From contig CP065955.1 in NCBI GenBank assembly GCA_016126655.1, positions 1,533,001 through 1,597,000 of the forward strand: 64,000 bases of DNA, read 5' to 3'. Below the pieces are notes generated by a model that saw nothing but the letters and a program-made list of their open reading frames with translations, had not been told where the DNA came from and made no database searches. Made by a program: the position numbers and the translations under genes. Positions 17,188 through 25,144 of the stretch are shown in pieces; the first letter of the stretch is position 1; every line of letters starts with the position of its first letter. This DNA comes from Aerococcaceae bacterium zg-1292 (GTDB lineage: Bacteria > Bacillota > Bacilli > Lactobacillales > Aerococcaceae).

Positions 17188-18738
17188 TTATTCTCCTAAT
17201 GCATCTTGATAACGATTATAGGCATCATTCATAATCATTTGGAAATCTTCAAATCCCATTTGATTTAATTGTTGAACATAGCCATCCCATTCGTCTTCAA
17301 TACCACCTTCAGTCACCCATTTAGTAACAGTTTGAGCTGCATAACTACTTAAATCAATATACATTGTTGACAAGCGACCAATTTCATCTGCTGTATAAGA
17401 CACACGCGGGAAAGCTGGTAATGCATGTTCTGCTAATTCTTTATCTAATTCTAATTTCAATCCATCGCCTTGAGTTTTATCGATAGTAACTTTTGAATTA
17501 AAATCATCTCCAACATACTTTGGTCCAAAGTCACGCAACGAATTTACCCATGCTGATATATCTGCTGTTTCGCCACCAACTGGAGGTAATACTTCATACG
17601 TACCATCTTCTTTTTTCTCCGTTGCTACACCAAACGTTCCATAAAAGTTTTGGATAGATGCATCTTCAGTATACCAAGTATCCAGCCATTGTAATAATTT
17701 TTCCGGATTTTTAGTGTTTTTCATAATTAAAAATTCATTACGATTATAGTTTAAGTGGTCAGGATCTGATTCAACATAACGTTTACCGTCTGGCCCTTCT
17801 AATGCTGGTAATGCGACGTATTGATCTGAATTTTGACCGAATAACGCATCTGCTGTCCAACCTGAAGTTACGCCAACTCGAGCAGCTTCAGTATCTTGGC
17901 GTTTTGCTTCTGCCATGGATGTATCTTGTGTAAAAATCTCTGGGTCAATTAATCCTTCTTTAAACGCTTCATGCATTTTTGCTACACCTTGCTTATATTG
18001 ATCCATTGTGCGAGTGTATTGCGGCTTACCATCAACTAGAGTCATATCATATTCATACCCATGACGCACACCAAATGGTAAGATGAATGAATAAACTGGA
18101 TCAAAGTTCCCACCACCGAATGGTATCTCATCATTTTTATCACCATTTCCATTGGCATCTTCTGCTTTAAAAGCACGTAATACTTCCATAAATTCGTCAA
18201 ATGTTTGTGGCATCTCAAGTCCAAGATTCTCTAACCACGTTTTATTAATAAACAATTGATTACCAACTGTTGGACGCATTGGTAGTTTCGTTGGTAAACC
18301 ATATATATGACCATCCGGTGCTGTAGCAATCGCACGCAATTTCGGTTCAGCTTTCATTGCAGCTGTTAAATTTGGCATATGCTCTTCTATTAAATCTTCC
18401 AATGGTAAGAATAATGCAGCATTTTGCATAATTTCAGAATCACCTAACGCATTTGATCCTAAAAATGCGTCTGGTAAATCACCCGAAGCCATTAATACTG
18501 CTTTTTGATCAGCCCAATCAGCATTTACGTAAACATCCCAATTGACTTTGACGCCGAAATCTTTCTGGCTATCAGTAACAAATCCATTGGTAAAATCCAT
18601 ACCCCAATCGGACCAGCGAACAGTTGCAATCTTATATTCTTGTTCTTCTTGTGCTAGGACAGCCGGGATTGTTCCAAAACTTGACATTACCATTCCCGCT
18701 GCCATCAACATTGTCACTTTTTTCAAACTCTTTTTCAT
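17188..18738 (-). CDS. Extracellular substrate-binding protein, LplA-type, no lipobox
   Basis: Binding protein of 516 residues for the LplB/LplC-type permeases. The signal peptide MKKSLKKVTMLMAAGMVM ends in AVLA before QEEQEYKIATV, a signal peptidase I site; homologues such as LplA/LipO normally have a lipobox cysteine, which is missing here. Family features are MASGDLPDAFLGS, LPTKLPMRPTVGNQLFINK, EDANGNGDKNDEIPF (the Asp/Asn-rich loop common in this family) and LQWLDTWYTEDASIQNFYG. It lies downstream of the permease genes, separated by 263 bases that carry structured repeats. The ligand is probably an oligosaccharide or glycan fragment processed by the GH31 enzyme (inference). Confidence 0.88.
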   Translation of the reverse strand: MKKSLKKVTMLMAAGMVMSSFGTIPAVLAQEEQEYKIATVRWSDWGMDFTNGFVTDSQKDFGVKVNWDVYVNADWADQKAVLMASGDLPDAFLGSNALGDSEIMQNAALFLPLEDLIEEHMPNLTAAMKAEPKLRAIATAPDGHIYGLPTKLPMRPTVGNQLFINKTWLENLGLEMPQTFDEFMEVLRAFKAEDANGNGDKNDEIPFGGGNFDPVYSFILPFGVRHGYEYDMTLVDGKPQYTRTMDQYKQGVAKMHEAFKEGLIDPEIFTQDTSMAEAKRQDTEAARVGVTSGWTADALFGQNSDQYVALPALEGPDGKRYVESDPDHLNYNRNEFLIMKNTKNPEKLLQWLDTWYTEDASIQNFYGTFGVATEKKEDGTYEVLPPVGGETADISAWVNSLRDFGPKYVGDDFNSKVTIDKTQGDGLKLELDKELAEHALPAFPRVSYTADEIGRLSTMYIDLSSYAAQTVTKWVTEGGIEDEWDGYVQQLNQMGFEDFQMIMNDAYNRYQDALGE

Positions 18739-18763
18739 TATTTTTCTCTCTCCTCTTTTTTAA

Positions 18764-18870
18764 CTCGCTTGGATTGACTTGACTCCACTTCACGTAGCTA
18801 TCGTTGCACCTGATGCGTCCATTCGTCTTCTGCTCCAATAGTTCAAGTCAGTACATCCTCTCTCGCATGG
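18764..18870 (-). repeat. Structured intergenic repeat, copy 4
   Basis: On the minus strand: GACTTGAACTATTGGAGCAG ... GTGAAGTGGAGTCAAGTC, with the outer stem GACTTGA/TCAAGTC perfect, followed by CAATCCAAGCGAG, as in the copy at 52 kb. It sits in the 263-base gap just upstream of the binding-protein gene. Confidence 0.6.
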
Positions 18871-18886
18871 TTACTTTTTTTGCTCT

Positions 18887-18990
18887 AAGAAGCTGAAATG
18901 ACAGAAAATTTTCAAACTCCAATGGGTGCTATTTCCACCAGTACTTTATTTCAAAACGCTTCCTAACACACTCATTTCACTATATTTTGA
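18887..18990 (-). repeat. Structured intergenic repeat, copy 5 (degenerate)
   Basis: Plus-strand words AGCTGAAATGACA, CCAGTACTTTATTTCAAAACGCT and CACTCATTTCA match copy 3 (12866-12971) with many changes. TGAAAT(A) and TTATTTCA can still pair. It stands in tandem with copy 4. Confidence 0.45.
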
Positions 18991-19001
18991 TACTCCAACT
19001 A

Positions 19002-19904
19002 TTACTCTTTCAACGCACCAATCATAACACCTTGATTAAAGTACTTTTGTAAAAATGGATATAACATCATAATTGGGGCTGTTGATACTACGATTGACGC
19101 ATATTTCATCATATCTGCCAATGCCCGTAGTTCAGCCGCTAAATTACCCGCAGATGTACTTTTCATTAGTACTTGGTTATTGATTAACATTCTTCGCAAA
19201 ATTAATTGAAGAGGTTGTAAGTCTTCATTGCGAAGATAAATTAATGCATTAAACCACGAATTCCAGATTCCAACAGCTGTCCAAAGCCCAATTACCGCAA
19301 TTACTGCCTTAGACAATGGCAACACCATTTGAAAAAAGTATCGAATAACACCACTACCATCGATTTGAGCGGCTTCCCATAAGCCATCTGGAATATTATT
19401 TTGGAAAAAGGTTCTTACTACAATAATATTAAATGTAGAAACAGCAAATGGCACTATCATTACCCAAATCGTATCAACTAAACCAAGTTTATTCACTACT
19501 AAATATGTTGGTATTAATCCACCTCCAAAAAACATTGGAATAATATAAAACCATACTAAATACTTATGTCCTAACATCTCCTTTCTTGTTAATACAAAAC
19601 CAGCTGGAATATTGACGATTAATGCAAAGAGTGTCCCTGCAAAGGTATAAAAAATCGTATTTAGATAACTTCGCCAAATCAATCGTTGCTCAATTAATTT
19701 TCGATAACCGTCTAACTTCCATACTTTTGGCCAAAACCAAACATTTCCATTTGCAACATCAGCTGGATCACTAAATGACGCAATAATAACAAACCATAGT
19801 GGATACACAATTAATAACATTAGCCCAATAGCAAAAGCATAGACTAGAAAATCAAATATACGTTCTGAGGTTTTTTTCTTTTTCTTTACTTTAATTACTT
19901 TCAT
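19002..19904 (-). CDS. Sugar ABC transporter permease, LplC/YtcP type
   Basis: Permease of 300 residues starting at the ATG at 19904 (MKVIKVKKKKKTS; GGAGG six bases upstream); a longer open frame lacks a ribosome binding site. Six predicted helices. The coupling loop reads EAAQIDGSGVIRYFFQMVLP, and the C-terminus FNQGVMIGALKE is typical of the MalG/LplC group. It follows the LplB-type permease by ten bases. Together they form a CUT1-type importer; the ATPase is not in view and is probably the shared MsmK type. Confidence 0.9.
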   Translation of the reverse strand: MKVIKVKKKKKTSERIFDFLVYAFAIGLMLLIVYPLWFVIIASFSDPADVANGNVWFWPKVWKLDGYRKLIEQRLIWRSYLNTIFYTFAGTLFALIVNIPAGFVLTRKEMLGHKYLVWFYIIPMFFGGGLIPTYLVVNKLGLVDTIWVMIVPFAVSTFNIIVVRTFFQNNIPDGLWEAAQIDGSGVIRYFFQMVLPLSKAVIAVIGLWTAVGIWNSWFNALIYLRNEDLQPLQLILRRMLINNQVLMKSTSAGNLAAELRALADMMKYASIVVSTAPIMMLYPFLQKYFNQGVMIGALKE

Positions 19905-19914
19905 TGTAAACCTC

Positions 19915-20826
19915 CTAGAATAATCCTGATTCCGTCGTTTTCTTAGAGAACCAATTTGCACCAATGAGTAACATTAAGTTTATTACGGTGTTAAACAGTC
20001 CTATAGCAGTAGATAAGCTGTACTGCATACTTTGCATCCCAATTTTATATACATAAGTTGAAATAATTTCACTACCTGCCATATTCATCGTATTCTGAAG
20101 TAAAAACGCTTTCTCGAAACCGACATTGAGTAAGCCTCCCATACGTAACACTAACATAATCATAGCTGTTGGCAATAGTAGTGGAATATCAATATGTAAA
20201 ATCTTCTTAAACTTACCTGCTCCATCCATTGTCGCCGCTTCGTAATATGTCGGATCAATACCGGTTAATGCAGCTAAATATATAATGCTATCCCACCCAA
20301 TATGCTGCCAAACATCAGACCATACATAGATATCAGCAAATCGATTAGGACTGGATAGTAAGTTCGGTAATTTCACATCAAATTTCGCTAAAATATTTGC
20401 TAGTAAACCAGATGATGGCGATAAAAACATAATAATCATCCCACACATAACCATAATCGAAATAAAGTGTGGTAAATATGTAATGACTTGAAACACTTGT
20501 TTAAAACGACCATTACGCATTTGATTGACCATTAGTGCTAAAATAATTGGCAGCGGAAAACCTACTAAAATACTATAAACAGAAATTTTTACCGTGTTTT
20601 TGATAGTAATAGGAAATTGATAAGAATTAAAAAATTGTTTAAAATGTTTGAGTCCAACCCATTGACTCTCAAAAATTCCTAGAGCTGGAAGATAGTCTTT
20701 AAACGCTAAGACTATCCCACCCATAGGTACATAAGCAAAAATCAATAGAAGAATAACCGACGGTAAAGCCAATAAATACAATGGTAAACTGGCTTTTAAT
20801 TTTTTTCGAAATAATGTTTCCCCCAT
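19915..20826 (-). CDS. Sugar ABC transporter permease, LplB/YteP type
   Basis: Permease of 303 residues starting at the ATG at 20826 (MGETLFRKKLK, with AAGGAGAG upstream). Upstream codons in frame fall in a degenerate structured repeat and are unlikely to be translated. It shows the LplB features SLPLYLLALPSVILLLIF, FAYVPMGGIVLAFKDY, and the coupling loop YEAATMDGAGKFKKILHIDIP. It ends with NWFSKKTTESGLF, as is usual for the family. It pairs with the LplC-type permease immediately downstream. Confidence 0.9.
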   Translation of the reverse strand: MGETLFRKKLKASLPLYLLALPSVILLLIFAYVPMGGIVLAFKDYLPALGIFESQWVGLKHFKQFFNSYQFPITIKNTVKISVYSILVGFPLPIILALMVNQMRNGRFKQVFQVITYLPHFISIMVMCGMIIMFLSPSSGLLANILAKFDVKLPNLLSSPNRFADIYVWSDVWQHIGWDSIIYLAALTGIDPTYYEAATMDGAGKFKKILHIDIPLLLPTAMIMLVLRMGGLLNVGFEKAFLLQNTMNMAGSEIISTYVYKIGMQSMQYSLSTAIGLFNTVINLMLLIGANWFSKKTTESGLF

Positions 20827-20841
20827 AGTTCTCTCTCCTTG

Positions 20842-20950
20842 TATTAGTTCGCTGGGGTTAACTTGACCTCCTCTTTGCATTGCACTAGGAGTTTGGTACA
20901 CTTCGGTAACTTATGCTCCAGCAATACAGGGCCGGAACCCCACACCATTT
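20842..20950 (-). repeat. Structured intergenic repeat, degenerate copy
   Basis: On the minus strand: GGGGTTCCGG, then GCTGGAGCATAAG, AGAGGAGGTCAAGTTAACCCC and AGCGAAC. It keeps the GGAGCA word, the GGTCAAG arm and the trailing CC-AGCGAAC of the family, and GGGGTT can pair with AACCCC. It occupies the gap between the GH31 gene and the permease gene. Confidence 0.4.
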
Positions 20951-20957
20951 CCGTTTA

Positions 20958-23234
20958 TTATGAATTTAATACATAAATCAATTCAAATACAGCAGCTTTT
21001 AAATCCTCAGAATCAATGGATTGAATAATGGATAAATATTGCAAATCTGATTTATTTTCTTGGAATTTAAACCATAATTTTTCTTTATCCCAATACTTTA
21101 CTTGTGCTTGATTTAAAATAGCAAACAAGCGTGATTCAATATTTTGTGTTTCAATCTTTTTAAAACCAGATATATTAAGTTTTGCTGGATTAGTCAATGA
21201 CAACTGAACGTTATTGCTCATCTCATCAAAAGTAACTTCATAACCTTCAACTTTAAATTTCTCTGTTGAGCAGAATACCAAATGATGTTGGCGTGCTGTC
21301 GGTAAAATATTATCAGGATCATCAATCGTTAAAAATAATTCTCCATCTATTACTGCCACTTTTGTAATCGAACGTTTGTTTCCTAATTCCTCAATTAATT
21401 CAAAATGATTATCGGCTCCTGGATAAATTTTCCATGTTATATCGGTTGGCAATTCATTACGCATATTTTCAACGGGTTTTAAATCCAATGGAATAATCGC
21501 TCCCGCTTTTGCAAATACAGGCATTTCTGCCAAACCACGATAAATATTTAATGACGCACCACCCTTATAACGTAAATTCGTTGAAATATCGTACCATTCT
21601 CCTTCTGGAAAATACATTTCTTCCGAACTCATTTTCACTTCAGGTAATAATTTAGATGTTATCGGTAAGACTAATAGTTCGGTCCCAAAATAATATTCAT
21701 TATCATATTTATATACTTCTTGGTTATCGGACTCTTCGTAATACAGTGGTCTGATTAATGGAATCCCTTCTTCGGCAGTTAAAACGTTAAACGTATATAA
21801 ATAAGGTAATAATTCATGACGTTTTCTTAAATAATCAGCAATAATCATCTCTTCAACTAGTGGATAACTCCACGGTTCTTTGCCAGTAAATAAACTACTT
21901 GAACTATGCAGTCGATTAATTGGACTAAATACTCCAAATTGAACCCATCTCACCATTAATTCATCATCGCGATAACCATTCATATGTCCACCGATATCAT
22001 GACTCCACCAAGTATAACCGATATTTGTTGCTGTTGAAGTCATATAGGGTTGGAATTTTAAAGAATCCCAAGTAATAAAGGAATCACCAGAAAAACCAAC
22101 TGGATAGCGATGACTTCCAGGACCAGCATAACGCGATAAGATTAGCGGTTCCTTACCACGGTCTTGCATATCTTTAAAGTGATAGTGATTTAATAACAGT
22201 AATGGATCTAAACCATTAATCTCGGTCCCTTGTTGCCAATCAATCCAGAAAAAGTCTACACCTTGTTTTTCTAAAGGGTGCATCACATCTTTAAAATAAG
22301 CTTCTCTAAACATTTTATCTGTAAAATCAAAGATAGCAGGTTCTTCAATGTCTGTGTTTAGCTTTAAACGTTTTGCAACAGCTGGATAGGCATCTTCAAA
22401 AGCCCTCACACCATCAGCAGGATGCAAATTAAGTGAAATCGCTAAACCTTCATCGTGCAACCACTTTAAAAATCGTTCAGGATTAGGAAAATAGTCCTTA
22501 TTCCACGTATAACCTGTCCATGAACTTCCAAAGCGTTCGGGAATTTGAGTTAAATGCCAATCCATATCGATAACAGCAACAGATAAAGGAATGTTTTTAG
22601 CTTTAAATGTATTTACTAATTCTTTATATGAATCTTCAGTATATTTCCAATAACGACTCCACCAGTTTCCTAAAGCATATCGAGGTAATTTAGGTGAAAA
22701 GCCTGTTAATTTAAAATATGTTTGAATCCCTTTATTATAATCATGACCAAATGCTAGCGCATACACGTCAATTGATTCAAATGGTTTCCGTACAATTTCA
22801 CCCTGTTCATCAATCCATTGCGAGTGAGAATCGTCTAAAATAGTAAACCCTTTGAAGCTGATAATCCCATCTTCCAGTGGTGTTGAGCCATCAATTTCAT
22901 CTAACGTACGTGTTGTACCCTTTAGATTTACAAATTCATCACCGAAATACCATCGATTACCATGGACAAAAAAAGCAAAATTAAAATCAATATATAATGT
23001 TTTCTTCGAAAACGGTTGTTCTTTTTGATAATATAAATGAAATTTTGGCGAATAAATTTCTAAAATATCATCTGATTCAATAATGTTGTACTCTATATTT
23101 TCTTTCGCTTCAATTTCTCGATTCATGATACTTTGTGTTTGGGAATCCACAAATTCACCGGTATCTGAATATTCTAATCTCACCACTTCATTACTTAATA
23201 ATGTAATCCGGTATTTTTCCCCTACAAATTGCAT
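20958..23234 (-). CDS. Glycoside hydrolase family 31
   Basis: Retaining alpha-glycosidase of 758 residues, started at the ATG at 23234 (MQFVGEKYRITLL; GGAGG upstream). Order: N-terminal beta domain (to about 190), (beta/alpha)8 barrel with FFWIDWQQG (nucleophile Asp) and GFSGDSFITWDSL (general acid Asp), WWSHDIGGHMNG, then C-terminal beta domains with the ELLVLPITSK stretch. No signal peptide, so it acts in the cytoplasm on imported sugar. GH31 covers alpha-glucosidases, alpha-xylosidases, alpha-galactosidases and sulfoquinovosidases; subfamily and substrate cannot be fixed here. It is second in the lacI operon, before the transporter genes. Confidence 0.92.
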   Translation of the reverse strand: MQFVGEKYRITLLSNEVVRLEYSDTGEFVDSQTQSIMNREIEAKENIEYNIIESDDILEIYSPKFHLYYQKEQPFSKKTLYIDFNFAFFVHGNRWYFGDEFVNLKGTTRTLDEIDGSTPLEDGIISFKGFTILDDSHSQWIDEQGEIVRKPFESIDVYALAFGHDYNKGIQTYFKLTGFSPKLPRYALGNWWSRYWKYTEDSYKELVNTFKAKNIPLSVAVIDMDWHLTQIPERFGSSWTGYTWNKDYFPNPERFLKWLHDEGLAISLNLHPADGVRAFEDAYPAVAKRLKLNTDIEEPAIFDFTDKMFREAYFKDVMHPLEKQGVDFFWIDWQQGTEINGLDPLLLLNHYHFKDMQDRGKEPLILSRYAGPGSHRYPVGFSGDSFITWDSLKFQPYMTSTATNIGYTWWSHDIGGHMNGYRDDELMVRWVQFGVFSPINRLHSSSSLFTGKEPWSYPLVEEMIIADYLRKRHELLPYLYTFNVLTAEEGIPLIRPLYYEESDNQEVYKYDNEYYFGTELLVLPITSKLLPEVKMSSEEMYFPEGEWYDISTNLRYKGGASLNIYRGLAEMPVFAKAGAIIPLDLKPVENMRNELPTDITWKIYPGADNHFELIEELGNKRSITKVAVIDGELFLTIDDPDNILPTARQHHLVFCSTEKFKVEGYEVTFDEMSNNVQLSLTNPAKLNISGFKKIETQNIESRLFAILNQAQVKYWDKEKLWFKFQENKSDLQYLSIIQSIDSEDLKAAVFELIYVLNS

Positions 23235-23361
23235 CTCTAACCTCCTCGTATTTTGGTTTGCAAGACTTATCAAGACGTTCACTTAAAAGCATCTTTGTCC
23301 GTTCTTCATAAGCAGCAACTAATCTCCAACGATTTTTTATTAATCATTGGTGTACTGTATT

Positions 23362-24387
23362 CTACAGTGTTTTAACGCTTTCGCGTATCTCTAATTCACC
23401 ATCCATTATGATGGTTTGTTGATTACTCTTATCTAATATACCTTTCATCGGTGCTAAAATTTGACCAATCGCTAATTCTCCTTTTTTATTTTGGAATAAA
23501 TTCATTGTAGTTAATTTAGGTGATGATAATTCAGAGAATTGTATATTATCAAAACTAATAATTGAACAATCAGTTGGTATCTGATACCCTTTTTCTTTTA
23601 ATTTTGACATAACCTGAATAGCTAAAAGATCGGCCGTTACGACAACTGCAGAAAATTTGTCTAATTGATTCAACATTTTATCTAATTGGTCGTTAGTGTA
23701 GACGAGTTCAGGATTAAATGCTAGCCCATTTGACACTAATCCTTCTTTATACCCAGCTAAGCGCTCTTGAATAACTCCATAGGTATCAAAATTAACACGA
23801 TAGGTCAAAAAAGCAATGTTCTGATGACCTTTATCAACTAAATAATCAACAAGTTCATGAGCTAATTTTCTATCGTCTGTTCTTACAAAAAATAAATTAT
23901 TTCTTTGCTTTAAATCAGACAATCCTTCTTCATCATAATAGGTATCAATAAATGTAATAGGTTCTTTTACAATATTCATTGTCTCTTCCATCATCTGTTG
24001 TTGGAATCCCACACCAATAAAACCACTGAATTGCCAGTTATTACGAATCACAGCAATATCATCAACTGAATTAATCGTTTGTAATAAAACAAAATAATTT
24101 TCATTATTAGTCACATTTTCAATACCTTCCAATAGAGCACCTGCAAAAGGATCATTGAAATTGTACACATCACCCTCAGTGTAAAATAGCAAGCCAATTA
24201 GCTTTGAAGAAGAATTTACCAAGGCTTTGGCATTCATATTTGGTGTATAGTTATATTCTTTAATAATCTCATTAATTCTATCAATCGTCTGTTGTGACAC
24301 TTTTTTTGAGCGATTATTAATCACATTTGAGACAGTGGTCACACTAACATTAGCTAATTGTGCGATTTCTTTAATTGTTATTTTCAT
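23362..24387 (-). CDS. LacI family transcriptional regulator
   Basis: Repressor of 341 residues. The N-terminal helix-turn-helix reads EIAQLANVSVTTVSNVIN (residues 6-23), followed by the hinge PNMNAKALVNSSSKLIG and a periplasmic-binding-like sensor domain. It is the first gene of a roughly 9-kb operon running through GH31, two permeases, a binding protein, DUF624 and the esterase. Two identical palindromes lie just upstream of its start and are the probable operators. I found no copy of the palindrome in front of the other genes, so control is likely from this single promoter region. Confidence 0.9.
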   Translation of the reverse strand: MKITIKEIAQLANVSVTTVSNVINNRSKKVSQQTIDRINEIIKEYNYTPNMNAKALVNSSSKLIGLLFYTEGDVYNFNDPFAGALLEGIENVTNNENYFVLLQTINSVDDIAVIRNNWQFSGFIGVGFQQQMMEETMNIVKEPITFIDTYYDEEGLSDLKQRNNLFFVRTDDRKLAHELVDYLVDKGHQNIAFLTYRVNFDTYGVIQERLAGYKEGLVSNGLAFNPELVYTNDQLDKMLNQLDKFSAVVVTADLLAIQVMSKLKEKGYQIPTDCSIISFDNIQFSELSSPKLTTMNLFQNKKGELAIGQILAPMKGILDKSNQQTIIMDGELEIRESVKTL

Positions 24388-24419
24388 CTAACCACTTCCA
24401 AATCCATTTAATCAATAAG

Positions 24420-24433
24420 GTTTAACGTTAAAC
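24420..24433. promoter_or_regulatory. LacI-type operator 1
   Basis: Perfect 14-bp palindrome GTTTAACGTTAAAC, 32 bases before the lacI start codon. The central CG and half-site AAC match the LacI-family operator pattern. Confidence 0.75.
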
Positions 24434-24489
24434 TTTATTGTAAAAAATAATAGTACTTCAGTCGAGAGTACTATAAGCGAAACGATGAG

Positions 24490-24503
24490 GTTTAACGTTA
24501 AAC
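24490..24503. promoter_or_regulatory. LacI-type operator 2
   Basis: Second identical copy of GTTTAACGTTAAAC, exactly 70 bp from the first, about seven helical turns, suitable for looping by a tetramer or for two dimers on one face of the DNA. Confidence 0.75.
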
Positions 24504-24810
24504 GCGTTTTGTTATCTACATGATAACGCTTTACTTTGAGTCTGTCAATAGGTAAATTGAAAAACATTGACTATTCTAAGTTATATCTTTCAAGAATTAC
24601 TGACCAGACATCCACTTCTCGCAAGTACTCACTGAGGATTTGAAAGAAAAATATAGGAAAATGTATCACGTAAAAACAAACCCGAGGGATACAAAGGGAA
24701 TATAATATTCATGTTGTAATATCCAAGTTTATCACCAATAAAGTCTCTTTATATTTGCTTTCCTTCATCACATATCACTTTTCCAGCAATACGTAATATA
24801 ATATCTTTCA
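24504..24810. other. AT-rich gap upstream of the lacI operon
   Basis: No gene that I can support. A short match to the structured-repeat arm (ACATCCACTTC at 24609-24619) may be a remnant. The lacI promoter must lie between about 24430 and 24560, but no single best -35/-10 pair stood out. Confidence 0.4.
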
Positions 24811-24821
24811 AAAAACGAACC

Positions 24822-24845
24822 GAGGAGAGAATTCTCTCCCTAGCT
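24822..24845 (-). terminator. Terminator after the small 24.9-kb gene
   Basis: The perfect palindrome GGAGAGAATTCTCTCC is followed on the minus strand by TCGGTTCGTTTTTT. Confidence 0.65.
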
Positions 24846-24856
24846 GGGAATACTAA

Positions 24857-24979
24857 TTAGAAAGCGTTCAACAATGTAATTATTAAAGTATTAATGGCAA
24901 TTATTACTCTAACAACTAGCTCAATACGCTGAACGTTTTCACATTTACGACGTAAATTACGTTCAAAACATGTTTCCAT
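24857..24979 (-). CDS. Small charged-hydrophobic peptide, possible type I toxin
   Basis: A 40-residue reading from the ATG at 24979 (METCFERNLRRKCENVQRIE), with a basic N-terminus and a hydrophobic C-terminal half (VVRVIIAINTLIITLLNAF) able to span a membrane. GGGGAT lies just before the ATG and is part of a hairpin stem (CCCCATTTT with AAAAATGGGG, 24987-25010) that would hide the ribosome binding site. A terminator follows the gene, and on the opposite strand another terminator ends at 25037, so an overlapping antisense RNA is possible. This layout is like type I toxin-antitoxin loci. I do not recognise the peptide family; it could also be chance. Confidence 0.4.
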   Translation of the reverse strand: METCFERNLRRKCENVQRIELVVRVIIAINTLIITLLNAF

Positions 24980-25011
24980 TACTATCCCCATTTTCTTTGA
25001 AAAATGGGGTT

Positions 25012-25037
25012 GCAAGGCATGAATGCCTTGCTTTTTT
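25012..25037 (+). terminator. Plus-strand terminator opposite the small gene leader
   Basis: GCAAGGCAT, two-base loop, ATGCCTTGC, then TTTTTTATT on the plus strand. No plus-strand gene precedes it, so it would end a short antisense transcript. Confidence 0.65.
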
Positions 25038-25060
25038 ATTATGGTTTCAAGAATACATAA

Positions 25061-25102
25061 TAAAAAGAACCGCTCTTTGATTCTCAAAGAACGGTTCTTT
25101 TC
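25061..25102. terminator. Bidirectional terminator after hyaluronate lyase
   Basis: AAAAAGAACCG(CT)CTTTGA with TCAAAG(AA)CGGTTCTTTT, a long stem with A-run and T-run on both flanks, 43 bases past the hyaluronate lyase stop. Confidence 0.8.
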
Positions 25103-25144
25103 GAGCTAGTATCTACTCAGCACGGGTATTGTAACGAATTTACA

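Noticed and set aside
24420-24503. The palindromes as CcpA sites
   Set aside because: GTTTAACGTTAAAC matches a LacI-family dimer site but lacks the TGNAANCGNTNNCA spacing; adjacency to lacI favours autoregulation.
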